This document shows positions 1 through 7,941 of a stretch of 15,750 bases of DNA, one piece after another. Source of the DNA: Sphingomonas sp. (GTDB lineage Bacteria > Pseudomonadota > Alphaproteobacteria > Sphingomonadales > Sphingomonadaceae); the NCBI GenBank assembly GCA_019247755.1, contig JAFBAM010000239.1:1-15750 (forward strand), given 5' to 3'. How positions within the stretch are numbered: position 1 is the first letter of the stretch; every line of letters starts with the position of its first letter. The translations under genes were made by a program, and so were the position numbers. The notes under the pieces were generated by a model that saw only the letters and a program-made list of their open reading frames with translations, was not told the origin of the DNA and did no database searches.

Positions 1-1965
1 GGCTGGGGCTCGTCCGCTCGAGCAGACATCCGGTCGGGTGCGGCTAGATCTCCAATACCGAATTAGGCCCAATCTCTGCGCCATGCCGGGGAAGGAAGGA
101 TCATCGAGCGCTGGGCGCATGCTCGGGAACCACAACCATGACGAAGCCGAGAAATCTTCGTCGATTGCGCGTGTCTCTATGATGCGGAGCGCGTCGGACT
201 TCGCCCCCAGTGCGCCGAGCAGACGGGTGACGAGCGAATCCTTGTCGGAGGCCGGCAGGCCCAAAAGGCCCTCAGCGGCCCGCTTCTTCGCTACCGCATC
301 GGCAGCGGCCAGGGCCTGGAACGCCGCGCGGACGGCTGATCGCTTCTGGTCGGACATGTGGACACGTCGGTCGGCCAGCGACTTTAGGCCCGACGCATAA
401 TCCCGGGTCTCGGTCGAATATCGAACCGCGATGTAAGGGGCAGTGCCGGGGTCACGAAACAAGTCGATGGCAGCATCGAAGTGCGGCTTCGCCTCATCTG
501 CCTTGCCCATCATCAGCAGATCTTCGGCGAGCCCGAATTGCGAGATACCGTCCAGCGAAAGCATCTCCGTCGACCGTTCCATCTGATCGGCAGCATGGCC
601 AAGCCGACCGACATTCCTCAGCATCACGCCATACAAGAAATGCTCACAACCACAGAACAGCGGCTGCGCGGCGATTGCACGTTTGAAAAGAGACTCCTTT
701 TGCTCCCAGTCCCGCCCGATCAGCATGCTTTTCTGAGCATAGGCTTCGCTATTGCGTGGATTGATGGCGAGCGCCTTGTCCGCCGCCTGGAGGCCGAGCC
801 GCCGAACCTCTTCCCGATGCGCGCCGGGCGGCGTTCGGTAGAACACAAGTTCAGAGGCCACCGTGATGGCCGACCAACCCCATGAAAAATCCGGCAGGGC
901 CGCGGCGACCTTCTGCGCCGCGACGAGCGCTTTCTCCGGGTCGGAAAAGGACTGGGCCCACCAGGAATTGGAGCAGAACTGCATGTAGTCCGACATGACT
1001 TCGTCCGGCAGCGGCTTGCCGTAAGTCGAAGCCGCAAAGAGGCCGCAGTGAACCATGTTGCCCGCATCGACTGCGATGCGCCGCGCAACGCGGTCCACAT
1101 CTTTTGCCTCGTAGTCGAAAGTGTCCGTCCACAAAGCTGCCTGGGAACGTTCATTGGTCAACCGCGTGATGACCCTTATCCGGTCGCCGTCGCGCCTGAC
1201 GCTGCCGGCGAGCACGTACGCGGGGCCATCACCTGACGGAGGCGTTGAGGCCGTCGAGAAGCGGATGACGCCATCGTCGCCAAAGGCAGCGATGACCTCC
1301 TCCCGAATCAGTTTGGCCATGGCCGGTGGCAGGTCATTGGACAGTGCTTCGAAGGATGCGAGCCGCACAACCATGCTCTGCCGGTGGTGAGTGGAAGGCG
1401 ACAACAACTGCCATGCGCCCACCGCGAGCAGTAGCATGAAAGCAACAGGCGCCGCGAGCATCGTCCACCGGCGCAAACGGTGCGAGACGCGAGGAGGATG
1501 GCGAAACGCGGTTTCGGAAACCTGAGAGGTTGCGGCGAAGCTCGAGAGGCGTTCAGCGAGCAGGTCGAGCGATTTGCTCCGCCCGGCAAATGCGTCGATC
1601 CATTGGCGGGTCGAAAGCTCGTAGGCGAAAGCATCGCTAGGCTCGACGTCCTCAATTCGAAAGGCGATGACGGGGACGCGGTGGCGACTGGCTAGCGACA
1701 GCTCCTTCTTGATTTCGTCGCTGTTGTTTGCCGCGCCTGAGAATATCACGACCACAGCCCGCGCCTGACGAAGCGCGTGGACGATGGCCTCCTGATAATT
1801 CTCGCCCGGCTTTACGTCGCGTGTCGAAATCCAGCAGGCGGTCCCGCGGCTCTCGAGCGCCCGGCAGATGCTAAGCGCTTCCTTCCGGTCCGCCGTCGCG
1901 TAGCTGATGAATACCGGCCCCGCGGAGCGACGGTCAGCATCAGCAATGGAGCCGGCTTCGTTCAC
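1..1965 (-). CDS. TIR domain / TM / TolB-like / TPR protein (3' end outside window)
   Basis: The reading frame is open for 655 codons from a GTG at 1965 to the left edge. The GTG is preceded by a strong AGGAGG four bases upstream, and an in-frame TAA lies further upstream with no other start between, so the start is well fixed. Residues 17-125 form a TIR domain (PVFISYA strand, RDVKPGENY loop, NNSDEIKKEL helix). Glu88 lies where NAD-hydrolysing TIRs carry their catalytic Glu. One hydrophobic segment follows at about 168-187. Residues 198-300 resemble the TolB/FlgO-like module found in CadC- and adenylate-cyclase-type receptors (VLAGSVRRDGDRIRV). From about 340 on, helical TPR-like repeats follow (AADKALAINPRNSEAYAQ). 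The end (RLGLIRYWRS...RPDVC) resembles family C-termini, so few residues are probably missing. The ligand and output are unknown: it could be a signalling scaffold or an NAD-consuming stress or immune sensor. Several rare codons (ATA, CTA, AGA, AGG) set it apart mildly from its neighbours. Confidence 0.88.
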   Translation of the reverse strand, partial: MNEAGSIADADRRSAGPVFISYATADRKEALSICRALESRGTACWISTRDVKPGENYQEAIVHALRQARAVVVIFSGAANNSDEIKKELSLASRHRVPVIAFRIEDVEPSDAFAYELSTRQWIDAFAGRSKSLDLLAERLSSFAATSQVSETAFRHPPRVSHRLRRWTMLAAPVAFMLLLAVGAWQLLSPSTHHRQSMVVRLASFEALSNDLPPAMAKLIREEVIAAFGDDGVIRFSTASTPPSGDGPAYVLAGSVRRDGDRIRVITRLTNERSQAALWTDTFDYEAKDVDRVARRIAVDAGNMVHCGLFAASTYGKPLPDEVMSDYMQFCSNSWWAQSFSDPEKALVAAQKVAAALPDFSWGWSAITVASELVFYRTPPGAHREEVRRLGLQAADKALAINPRNSEAYAQKSMLIGRDWEQKESLFKRAIAAQPLFCGCEHFLYGVMLRNVGRLGHAADQMERSTEMLSLDGISQFGLAEDLLMMGKADEAKPHFDAAIDLFRDPGTAPYIAVRYSTETRDYASGLKSLADRRVHMSDQKRSAVRAAFQALAAADAVAKKRAAEGLLGLPASDKDSLVTRLLGALGAKSDALRIIETRAIDEDFSASSWLWFPSMRPALDDPSFPGMAQRLGLIRYWRSSRTRPDVCSSGRAPA

Positions 1966-1969
1966 GCCC

Positions 1970-1975
1970 CCTCCT
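1970..1975 (-). promoter_or_regulatory. Ribosome binding site fixing the GTG start of the TIR gene
   Basis: On the minus strand AGGAGG is followed by GGGC and then GTG (1965-1963). An in-frame TAA upstream leaves no alternative start, so this site decides the N-terminus. Confidence 0.75.
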
Positions 1976-1984
1976 GCGCGGCGA

Positions 1985-2012
1985 TTTGTACGGCGTGCTT
2001 AACGCAAAGCAA
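1985..2012 (-). promoter_or_regulatory. Candidate sigma70-like promoter for the TIR gene
   Basis: Minus-strand TTGCTT (2012-2007) and TACAAA (1990-1985) are separated by 16 bases. Transcription would begin near 1978 and give a leader of about 13 bases that still contains the AGGAGG. Both boxes are imperfect matches (3-4 of 6), so this is only a candidate. Confidence 0.3.
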
Positions 2013-2093
2013 ATAGCGGCCCTTCGCCGCCCCAGGCGACCCTAACGATTGACAAGTGCAGCACCGTCGTCAGTTTCGCGCAGCTACTCTTTC

Positions 2094-2097
2094 GGAG
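2094..2097 (+). promoter_or_regulatory. Ribosome binding site supporting ATG 2106
   Basis: GGAG lies eight bases before ATG 2106. It supports this start over the in-frame TTG at 2049. Confidence 0.55.
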
Positions 2098-2105
2098 TCT
2101 TCGTG

Positions 2106-3914
2106 ATGCTCGATCGTCGCCAGTTCCTGCTTACCACCGCCGCCGTCGCCGCTTTTCCTGCCAAGTTGCTGGCGCAACCTTCAGGCTCGCCGCAGCTCGC
2201 CAAGCTGTTCGACACCTTGTTCAACGAACAGCTTCGCCAGAACCCGGAAAGCGCGACGCTGATCGGGCTCGACAAGGGCGTGAACGCGGACCTGCGCGGG
2301 AAGCTGGCTGGGTCCGACGATGCGGCCCGGGCGGCGCAACGGGCGCTGACGCAGAGCCAGCTCGCGCGGTTGAAGGCGTTTCCGCGTACCGGGCTCAGCG
2401 ACATCGAGAAGCTGAACCTCGACGTCGTCACCTACACCCGTCAATCCGCGGCGGAGGTGCAGAAGTTCAACTTCGGCGGCAATGCGTTCGGGCCGTCGCC
2501 GTACGTCGTGTCGCAGCTGACCGGCGCCTACCAGTCGGTCCCCGACTTCCTTGACACCAAGCATCCGATCGAGACGAAGGAAGATGCCGACGCCTATCTG
2601 TCGCGCATGACCGCGTTCGCGAAGCGGCTGGACGATGAGACCGCGCGGATGAAGCATGACGCGGGTTTGGGCGTCATCCCGCCCGACTTCATTCTCGACC
2701 TGACGATGAAGCAGATGACCGCGCTGCAAGTCCCGGCGGCGGATGCGGTCGTGGTTAAATCGATAGCCCGCCGCGCGGCCGCGAAGGGACTGGGCGACGG
2801 CTATGCCCGCGATGCGGCGCGGATCCAGGAGCAGGCCATTGCGCCGGCGCTGGCGCGTCAACTCGCGGAGGTCGAAGCGCTGCGCAAACGCGCGACGCAC
2901 GACGCCGGCATCTGGCGCTTCAAGGGCGGGCCCGAATTCTACGCGACCGCGCTGCACAACACGACGACGACGCGGCTGAGCCCCGCAGAGGTGCACAAGT
3001 TCGGGCTCGACCAGGCGAAAATGATCTCGGCGCGGCTCGACGAGCTGCTCAAGGCGCAGGGCATGACCAAGGGCTCGGTCGGCGAACGGATGGCGGCGCT
3101 CTACAAGGACCCGGCGCAGCTCTATCCGAACACCGACGCCGGCAAGGCGCAGGCGATCGCTTATTGCAACGATCGGCTTGCGGCGATCCGAACGCGCCTG
3201 CCGCGCGCATTCAACCGGATGCCGCCCTACCAGTTCGAGGTGCGCCGAGTGCCGCCGCAGACGGAGGCGGGCGCGGCGTCGGCCTTCTCACAAGGACCGT
3301 CGCTCGACGGCAAAAGGCCCGGCCTGGTCTTCTTCAACCTGCACGACAGCGCCGAGTGGCCGAAGTTTTGCCTCGCTACGACGGTGTTTCACGAAGGCTT
3401 GCCGGGCCACCAGTTCGAAGGTGGCCTTGCACTGTCGAACCAGAATTTGCCGCTGATCCGCAAGACGGGCGGTTTCTCGGGTTATGGCGAGGGCTGGGCG
3501 CTCTATGCCGAGCAGCTGGCCGATGAGCTTGGCATGTACGACGACGATCCGCTGGGTCGGCTCGGATATCTCAAATTCCAGCTATTCCGCGCCAACCGCT
3601 GCGTAGTCGATACGGGCATCCACACATTGAAATGGAGCCGCGAGCAGGCGATCAGCCATTTCGTCGTCCAGGACGGCGAAGCGCCGGGCTTCGCGGCGCG
3701 CGAGGTCGAGCGCTACTGCGTCTCGGTCGGCCAGGCCTGCAGCTACAAGCTCGGTCATTCGGTGTTCACCGGGCTGCGCGACAAGGCAAAGGCGAAGCTG
3801 GGGCCGAAGTTCGACCTCAAGGCGTTTCACGATGCGGTGCTTGGCACCGGCCGTGTGCCGCTCGACATATTGCAGCGGGTCGGCGACCGCTGGCTTGCTG
3901 CGCAAGTCGCCTGA
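2106..3914 (+). CDS. Exported DUF885-family metallopeptidase-like protein
   Basis: A 602-aa protein of the DUF885 family (PF05960), whose members are predicted zinc-dependent hydrolases acting outside the cytoplasm. The N-terminus (MLDRRQFLLTTAAVAAFPAK) has a twin-arginine followed by a hydrophobic stretch and a probable cleavage site after LLA, a Tat-like signal. The signature is HEGLPGH at residues 429-435 (the family's HExxPGH, not classical HExxH). EGWALYAE at 462-469 may supply a further acidic ligand. I chose ATG 2106 because GGAG at 2094-2097 is correctly spaced and the signal peptide begins there; an in-frame TTG at 2049 would put 19 unlikely residues in front of it. The length fits full-length family members. 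The RND permease follows 128 bp downstream on the same strand and could be cotranscribed. The natural substrate is unknown; a dipeptide- or peptide-degrading role is an inference from the family. Confidence 0.9.
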   Translation: MLDRRQFLLTTAAVAAFPAKLLAQPSGSPQLAKLFDTLFNEQLRQNPESATLIGLDKGVNADLRGKLAGSDDAARAAQRALTQSQLARLKAFPRTGLSDIEKLNLDVVTYTRQSAAEVQKFNFGGNAFGPSPYVVSQLTGAYQSVPDFLDTKHPIETKEDADAYLSRMTAFAKRLDDETARMKHDAGLGVIPPDFILDLTMKQMTALQVPAADAVVVKSIARRAAAKGLGDGYARDAARIQEQAIAPALARQLAEVEALRKRATHDAGIWRFKGGPEFYATALHNTTTTRLSPAEVHKFGLDQAKMISARLDELLKAQGMTKGSVGERMAALYKDPAQLYPNTDAGKAQAIAYCNDRLAAIRTRLPRAFNRMPPYQFEVRRVPPQTEAGAASAFSQGPSLDGKRPGLVFFNLHDSAEWPKFCLATTVFHEGLPGHQFEGGLALSNQNLPLIRKTGGFSGYGEGWALYAEQLADELGMYDDDPLGRLGYLKFQLFRANRCVVDTGIHTLKWSREQAISHFVVQDGEAPGFAAREVERYCVSVGQACSYKLGHSVFTGLRDKAKAKLGPKFDLKAFHDAVLGTGRVPLDILQRVGDRWLAAQVA

Positions 3915-4042
3915 GCGGGCATCGTCACGACCGTCGGGGAGGCACGATTGCAGCGACCGAACGTTGGTGCCACTCCTATCATACGAATCAACAAGCCAGG
4001 TTGCCGTCTTGGAGCCGTTGAGAACCAAGCGTTCGGAATCTC

Positions 4043-7000
4043 ATGAATTTTCGTAACATCTCGTCCTGGTGCATTCGCAATCCGGTTGCGCCGATCGTCT
4101 TGTTCGTCGGGCTGATGCTGGCCGGGATCGTCTCGTTCAGCCGGATGACGATCACGCAAAACCCGGACATCGAATTTCCGGTGGTGGTCGTCGGCGTCAG
4201 CCAGCCCGGCGCGGCGCCCGCGGAGATGGAAAAGCAGGTCACCCAGCAGATCGAAGCCGCCGTTCGCGGCGTCAACGGCGTCGATGAGATCGATAGCTCG
4301 GTCAGCGAGGGCTTCAGCAATACCGTCGTCCAGCTGCAGATCGGGACTCCCGTCGACCGCGCCGTCAACGACGTGCGCAACGCCATCGCCCAGGTTCGCG
4401 GCAATTTGCCGGAGGGAATCCTCGAGCCGACGGTGCAGCGGTTCGATACGTCGGCAGCGCCGATCGTGTTCATCTCAGCCGAGACGACCGACATGACGCT
4501 GGAGCAGCTCAGCTGGTACATCGACAATAATGTCGCGAAGCGGCTGCGGAGTGTGACGGGGGTGGCCGGCGTTTCGCGCGAGGGCGGCGTCAACCGCGAG
4601 ATCCGTGTGATCCTCGACCCGGCAGCGCTGCAGGCGCAGGGGCTGACCGCCGCGCAGGTCAACCAGCAGCTCCGCCAGCTCAACATGAATGCGGCGGGCG
4701 GCCGGGCGGAGATCGCAGGTTCTGAACAATCGGTGCGCGTGCTCGGCAATGCCTCGACCGCCTTCGACCTTTCGCAGACCCAGATTTCGCTCGGCGGCGG
4801 AAGATTCGTTCGTCTCGCGGATATCGCGGAAGTGAAGGACGCTTATTCGGAGCAGCGGACGCTGGCGAAGCTCAATGGCCAGCAAGTCATCACCTTCAAC
4901 GTCCAGCGCTCGAAGGGATCGTCTGACGTCTCGGTGTACGACGATGTGTGGAAGGAGCTGCATGCGCTCGAGAAGAGCGACAAGCGCATCCATTTCTACG
5001 AGATCGACAATTCGGTCGACTACACCAAGAACCAGTACAAGTCGGCGATGGAAGGACTGATCGAAGGCGCGGTTCTCGCGGTCTTCGTGGTCCTCCTGTT
5101 CCTTCGCGACATAAGAGCGACCGCCATCTCAGCGCTTGCCATCCCGATGTCCGCCATCCCGGCCTTCTGGTTCATGGACATGCTCGGCATCAATTTAAAC
5201 GGGTTGTCGCTGCTGGCGATGAGCCTGGTGGCCGGCGTTCTGGTCGATGATGCGATCGTGGAGATCGAGAACATCGTCCGCCACATGCGGATGGGCAAAT
5301 CCGCGTACCAGGCCGCGCTCGATGCCGCGGACGAGATCGGGCTCGCGGTGCTTGCGACGACCATGTCGATCGTCGCGGTGTTCCTGCCGGTGGCGCTGAT
5401 GCCCGGCATTTCGGGCCAGTTCTTCAAGGCGTTCGGCTTCACCGTCGTCATGTCGGTTCTAATGAGCCTGCTCGTCGCCCGCATGATCACGCCGCTGATC
5501 GCAGCCTATTTCCTGCGCTCGCACGGCGTGCAGCCGCACGCTTCGGGCAAGGCGATGGACAAATATCTGGGGCTTCTCACCTGGTCGCTGAACACCAGCA
5601 AGGCGCACGCTTATGCGCTCCGCAATCCGGGTCTCTGGGGCAAGCTCAAGAGCCTGCGGTTCGACCATCGCCTGGTCATGGTAGGGGTTGGCTTTGGTGC
5701 GCTGTTACTGACCGTCGTGCTGATCGCGACGCTGCCGATGACGTTCCAGCCGGAGCTCAACCAGGACACGTCGACGGTTCAGGTCAGCCTGCCGCCGGGC
5801 AGCACACTCGAGCAGACCGAAGCGGTGATCGACCATGTTGCCGGCATCGTCGGCAAGGATCCGACGGTGGAGCGGGCGTTCGAGCGGATCAATGTCGGCA
5901 GCGGGAATGTCGAGCTGAAGCTCAAGAAGGATCGCAAGGTCACGAGCACGCAGTTCGAGCGGGCGATGGCGCCGAAGCTCGCCGGAATCGCCGACGCGCG
6001 GGTGAACTTCCAGAGCCAGAACGGCGGCGGCCCTGGCGGTGCGTCGCGCGACATCATGCTGTTCCTTGGCGGCGACGACCCGGTGAAGCTGGACGCGGCC
6101 GCGAACAAGATCGCCCAGGACATGCAGGCGATGCCTGAGCTGCGCGCGCCTCGCGTGGCGGGCGATCTCGCCACCCCTGAGATCGTCATCAAGCCGCGGT
6201 TCGACCTGGCGGCCGACCTCGGCGTCACGACCGCGGCGCTTAGCCAAACGATCCGCATCGCGACCCTTGGCGACATCGAGCAGAACAGCGCGAAATTCTC
6301 GCTGTCCGACCGCCAGATCCCGATCCAGGTGTCGCTGGCGGAGAATGAGCGCAAGGATTTGACGACGCTCGGCAACTTGCCGGTACCGACGTCGAAGGGC
6401 GGCTCCGTCCCGCTCCGGGCGGTAGCCGACATCAGCTTCGGGGCTGGGCCTGTCAGCATCCAGCGCACGGCGCAGTCGCGGCGGATCGCCATCGGCGCCG
6501 ATCTCGCGCCCGGCTTCGTGACCGGCCAGGCGTGGAGGAAGATCAATGCGTTGCCATCGGTCCAAAAGTTGCCGGAGGGCGTCTCCCGCCTCAATCTCGG
6601 CCAGACCAAGTGGCAGAGCGAGATGATCCGCAACTTCATCGTCGCCCTGTTTGCCGGCGTCCTGCTCGTGTTCGCCGTCCTCGTGCTGCTTTACCGCCGG
6701 TTCCTGTCACCATTCGTCAACATGGGATCGCTGTGGCTCTGCCCGTTGGGCGCTGCGATCGGCCTGCACATCGCGCGCCAGCCGCTGTCTTTGCCCGTCT
6801 TCATCGGCATCCTGATGCTGTTCGGGATCGTCGCCAAGAACTCGATCCTGCTGGTCGATTTCGCCGTAGAGATGATGAACCACGGGATGGCGAAGAATGA
6901 GGCCATCTACGAGGCGGGCCACAAGCGGGCCCAGCCGATCGTCATGACGACCGTCGCGATGGTCGCCGGCATGTTGCCGATCGCCCTCTCGCTCAATGGC

Positions 7001-7192
7001 GATGCGAGCTGGCGAGCGCCGATGGGCGTGACCGTGATCGGCGGGCTGATCTTCTCGACGCTGCTGACGTTGCTGCTCGTCCCGGCTTATTTCTCGATCG
7101 CGATCTCGCTCGAGGCACGGATCGGACGGCTATTCCATCGTCTGGTGGGTGAGGAAGCGCACGCGGTCAGCAGGCCAATCGCGGCGGAGTGA
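4043..7192 (+). CDS. RND family efflux permease (AcrB/HAE1-like), without adjacent partner genes
   Basis: A 1049-aa inner-membrane proton antiporter of the resistance-nodulation-division type. The first helix is at about residues 14-32, followed by a large periplasmic porter domain, a helical bundle from about 335 to 495, a second periplasmic domain and a C-terminal bundle from about 870. The proton-relay pair Asp402-Asp403 in GVLVDDAIVEIEN matches AcrB D407/D408, and Lys932 in GIVAKNSILLVDF matches AcrB K940, so the pump should be active. The length is normal for the family. AcrB-type pumps work with a membrane-fusion protein and an outer-membrane channel, but neither is encoded on either side here, so partners would have to come from elsewhere. 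The ribosome site is weak (GGA about six bases before the ATG). The substrate cannot be read from the sequence. The stop lies only 5 bp from the end of the convergent PilZ gene. Confidence 0.93.
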   Translation: MNFRNISSWCIRNPVAPIVLFVGLMLAGIVSFSRMTITQNPDIEFPVVVVGVSQPGAAPAEMEKQVTQQIEAAVRGVNGVDEIDSSVSEGFSNTVVQLQIGTPVDRAVNDVRNAIAQVRGNLPEGILEPTVQRFDTSAAPIVFISAETTDMTLEQLSWYIDNNVAKRLRSVTGVAGVSREGGVNREIRVILDPAALQAQGLTAAQVNQQLRQLNMNAAGGRAEIAGSEQSVRVLGNASTAFDLSQTQISLGGGRFVRLADIAEVKDAYSEQRTLAKLNGQQVITFNVQRSKGSSDVSVYDDVWKELHALEKSDKRIHFYEIDNSVDYTKNQYKSAMEGLIEGAVLAVFVVLLFLRDIRATAISALAIPMSAIPAFWFMDMLGINLNGLSLLAMSLVAGVLVDDAIVEIENIVRHMRMGKSAYQAALDAADEIGLAVLATTMSIVAVFLPVALMPGISGQFFKAFGFTVVMSVLMSLLVARMITPLIAAYFLRSHGVQPHASGKAMDKYLGLLTWSLNTSKAHAYALRNPGLWGKLKSLRFDHRLVMVGVGFGALLLTVVLIATLPMTFQPELNQDTSTVQVSLPPGSTLEQTEAVIDHVAGIVGKDPTVERAFERINVGSGNVELKLKKDRKVTSTQFERAMAPKLAGIADARVNFQSQNGGGPGGASRDIMLFLGGDDPVKLDAAANKIAQDMQAMPELRAPRVAGDLATPEIVIKPRFDLAADLGVTTAALSQTIRIATLGDIEQNSAKFSLSDRQIPIQVSLAENERKDLTTLGNLPVPTSKGGSVPLRAVADISFGAGPVSIQRTAQSRRIAIGADLAPGFVTGQAWRKINALPSVQKLPEGVSRLNLGQTKWQSEMIRNFIVALFAGVLLVFAVLVLLYRRFLSPFVNMGSLWLCPLGAAIGLHIARQPLSLPVFIGILMLFGIVAKNSILLVDFAVEMMNHGMAKNEAIYEAGHKRAQPIVMTTVAMVAGMLPIALSLNGDASWRAPMGVTVIGGLIFSTLLTLLLVPAYFSIAISLEARIGRLFHRLVGEEAHAVSRPIAAE

Positions 7193-7197
7193 GAGCC

Positions 7198-7605
7198 CTA
7201 GCGCGCGAGGCCGTTCATCCAGTCTGCGGTCGCCTGCGCCTCTTCAGGCGTAATGCCGATCTCATCGGTCGCGGCAGCGACCTGGCGCAGGGCCATTAGC
7301 TCGCTGAGGCTGATCGGTTCGTCGAACCGCACCCCGCAGCGCGTCGAGACGGCCCAGGCAACAGTCCCGAACGCATCGACTGCGCCACATTTCAGGACCA
7401 CATCCTTGCCGACCTCTGGAAGCCGCTCGCCCTGCAGGCACGCGCCTTCCCGGGAGATGTCGAGGAGGCTGATCTGCTGGCGGCCGCTCAGCGCATCGAC
7501 GGTCGCGGGCAGGACAATGTGAGCGCGGGGACTATCACGCCGTCCGCGGCGCTCGGGGTCGTCCGGCCTTGCACCTTTGCGGCGGTCTTGTGGGGCGGTC
7601 GCCAT
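7198..7605 (-). CDS. PilZ domain protein (predicted c-di-GMP receptor)
   Basis: A 135-aa cytoplasmic protein. The PilZ c-di-GMP motifs are both present: RxxxR as RDSPR at residues 23-27 and DxSxxG as DISREG at 49-54, followed by a beta-barrel-like stretch ending in CGVRFDEPI. PilZ domains bind c-di-GMP and transmit it to motility, polysaccharide or transcription machinery; the partner here is unknown. The last 35 residues form a charged helical tail (EIGITPEEAQATADWM) outside the domain. No Shine-Dalgarno is visible before the ATG. Instead a near-consensus minus 10 box ends exactly six bases upstream, which would make the mRNA leaderless. The gene converges on the RND permease gene and diverges from the mini-cistron unit. 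Confidence 0.87.
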   Translation of the reverse strand: MATAPQDRRKGARPDDPERRGRRDSPRAHIVLPATVDALSGRQQISLLDISREGACLQGERLPEVGKDVVLKCGAVDAFGTVAWAVSTRCGVRFDEPISLSELMALRQVAAATDEIGITPEEAQATADWMNGLAR

Positions 7606-7611
7606 AGGCGC

Positions 7612-7617
7612 ATTGTA
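7612..7617 (-). promoter_or_regulatory. Minus 10 box placed for a leaderless PilZ transcript
   Basis: On the minus strand TACAAT (5 of 6 to TATAAT) is followed by six bases (GCGCCT) and then ATG at 7605. With normal minus 10 geometry, transcription starts on the A of the ATG. No good minus 35 is seen at 16-18 bases (CCTGAT at 17). Confidence 0.45.
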
Positions 7618-7726
7618 TGCCCGTCCGCCTTAAGATCAGGTTAGAACGGGCCGACATTTGCATTTCGTCAAGGTTTGAGGCGGACGATAGGCTGTGGCGT
7701 GGTGGTGACAAAAGGGGGCACCGCCG

Positions 7727-7786
7727 ATGACCCGTACCGAACTGAAATCAAACGCTGAATACGGCTCGCCGACAGGTGCGCCGTGA
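7727..7786 (+). CDS. Candidate 19-aa leader peptide coupled to the next cistron
   Basis: A 20-codon frame (MTRTELKSNAEYGSPTGAP, then TGA) is preceded by AAAAGGGGG with eight bases between the G-run and the ATG, a good ribosome site. Its TGA overlaps the GTG of the 52-aa membrane protein as GTGA, the arrangement typical of translational coupling. The peptide has no recognisable domain and no run of one amino acid that would suggest classical attenuation. It could be a real small protein, a coupling leader, or chance; conservation is needed to tell. Confidence 0.35.
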   Translation: MTRTELKSNAEYGSPTGAP

Positions 7787-7941
7787 AGCTGCTCGCCGTC
7801 ATTGGCGCGTTGATCTGGCTCTCGTGCGGGTTATTCGGCGCGTGGTGGATTGGTGAGATGCACCTGAAGCAGGTCGCGTTTGGTCCCATCACCCTGGCGA
7901 AGGCGCTCAACGACCAGCCGGTCGGTTACCCCGGCCCCTAG
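7783..7941 (+). CDS. Small single-pass membrane protein, 52 aa
   Basis: The frame starts at GTG 7783 and ends at TAG 7939-7941. The N-terminal 22 residues are hydrophobic (MKLLAVIGALIWLSCGLFGA, then WW), giving one membrane helix or an uncleaved signal, followed by a polar tail of about 28 residues ending in PVGYPGP. An in-frame TGA at 7756 leaves the GTG as the only usual start; a weak AGG lies about seven bases before it. I recall short hypothetical proteins of this kind in sphingomonads but cannot assign a function. The overlap with the upstream 19-codon frame suggests coupled translation, and the stop codon sits inside a hairpin. Confidence 0.6.
   Translation: MKLLAVIGALIWLSCGLFGAWWIGEMHLKQVAFGPITLAKALNDQPVGYPGP

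Noticed and set aside
481..885. Open plus-strand frames across 38-1700
   Set aside because: They lie opposite the continuous TIR-TPR frame, show no domain logic, and have compositions rich in Arg, Ala and Pro typical of GC-rich antisense frames.
2016..2030. GCGGC / GCCGC hairpin between the TIR and DUF885 genes
   Set aside because: Only a 5-bp stem with a 5-base loop; expected by chance in this composition.
2049..2054. Perfect TTGACA upstream of the DUF885 gene, as a minus 35 box
   Set aside because: No acceptable minus 10 is found at 16-18 bases (AGTTTC at 17), so I do not call a promoter. As a TTG start it would add residues before a good signal peptide.
2181..2996. Long minus-strand frame inside the DUF885 gene
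   Set aside because: It is an Arg-rich antisense shadow of a clear protein-coding gene with no recognisable motif.
5705..6639. Two minus-strand frames of 286 codons inside the RND gene
   Set aside because: They overlap each other in different frames opposite a well-supported permease; GC-rich antisense shadows.
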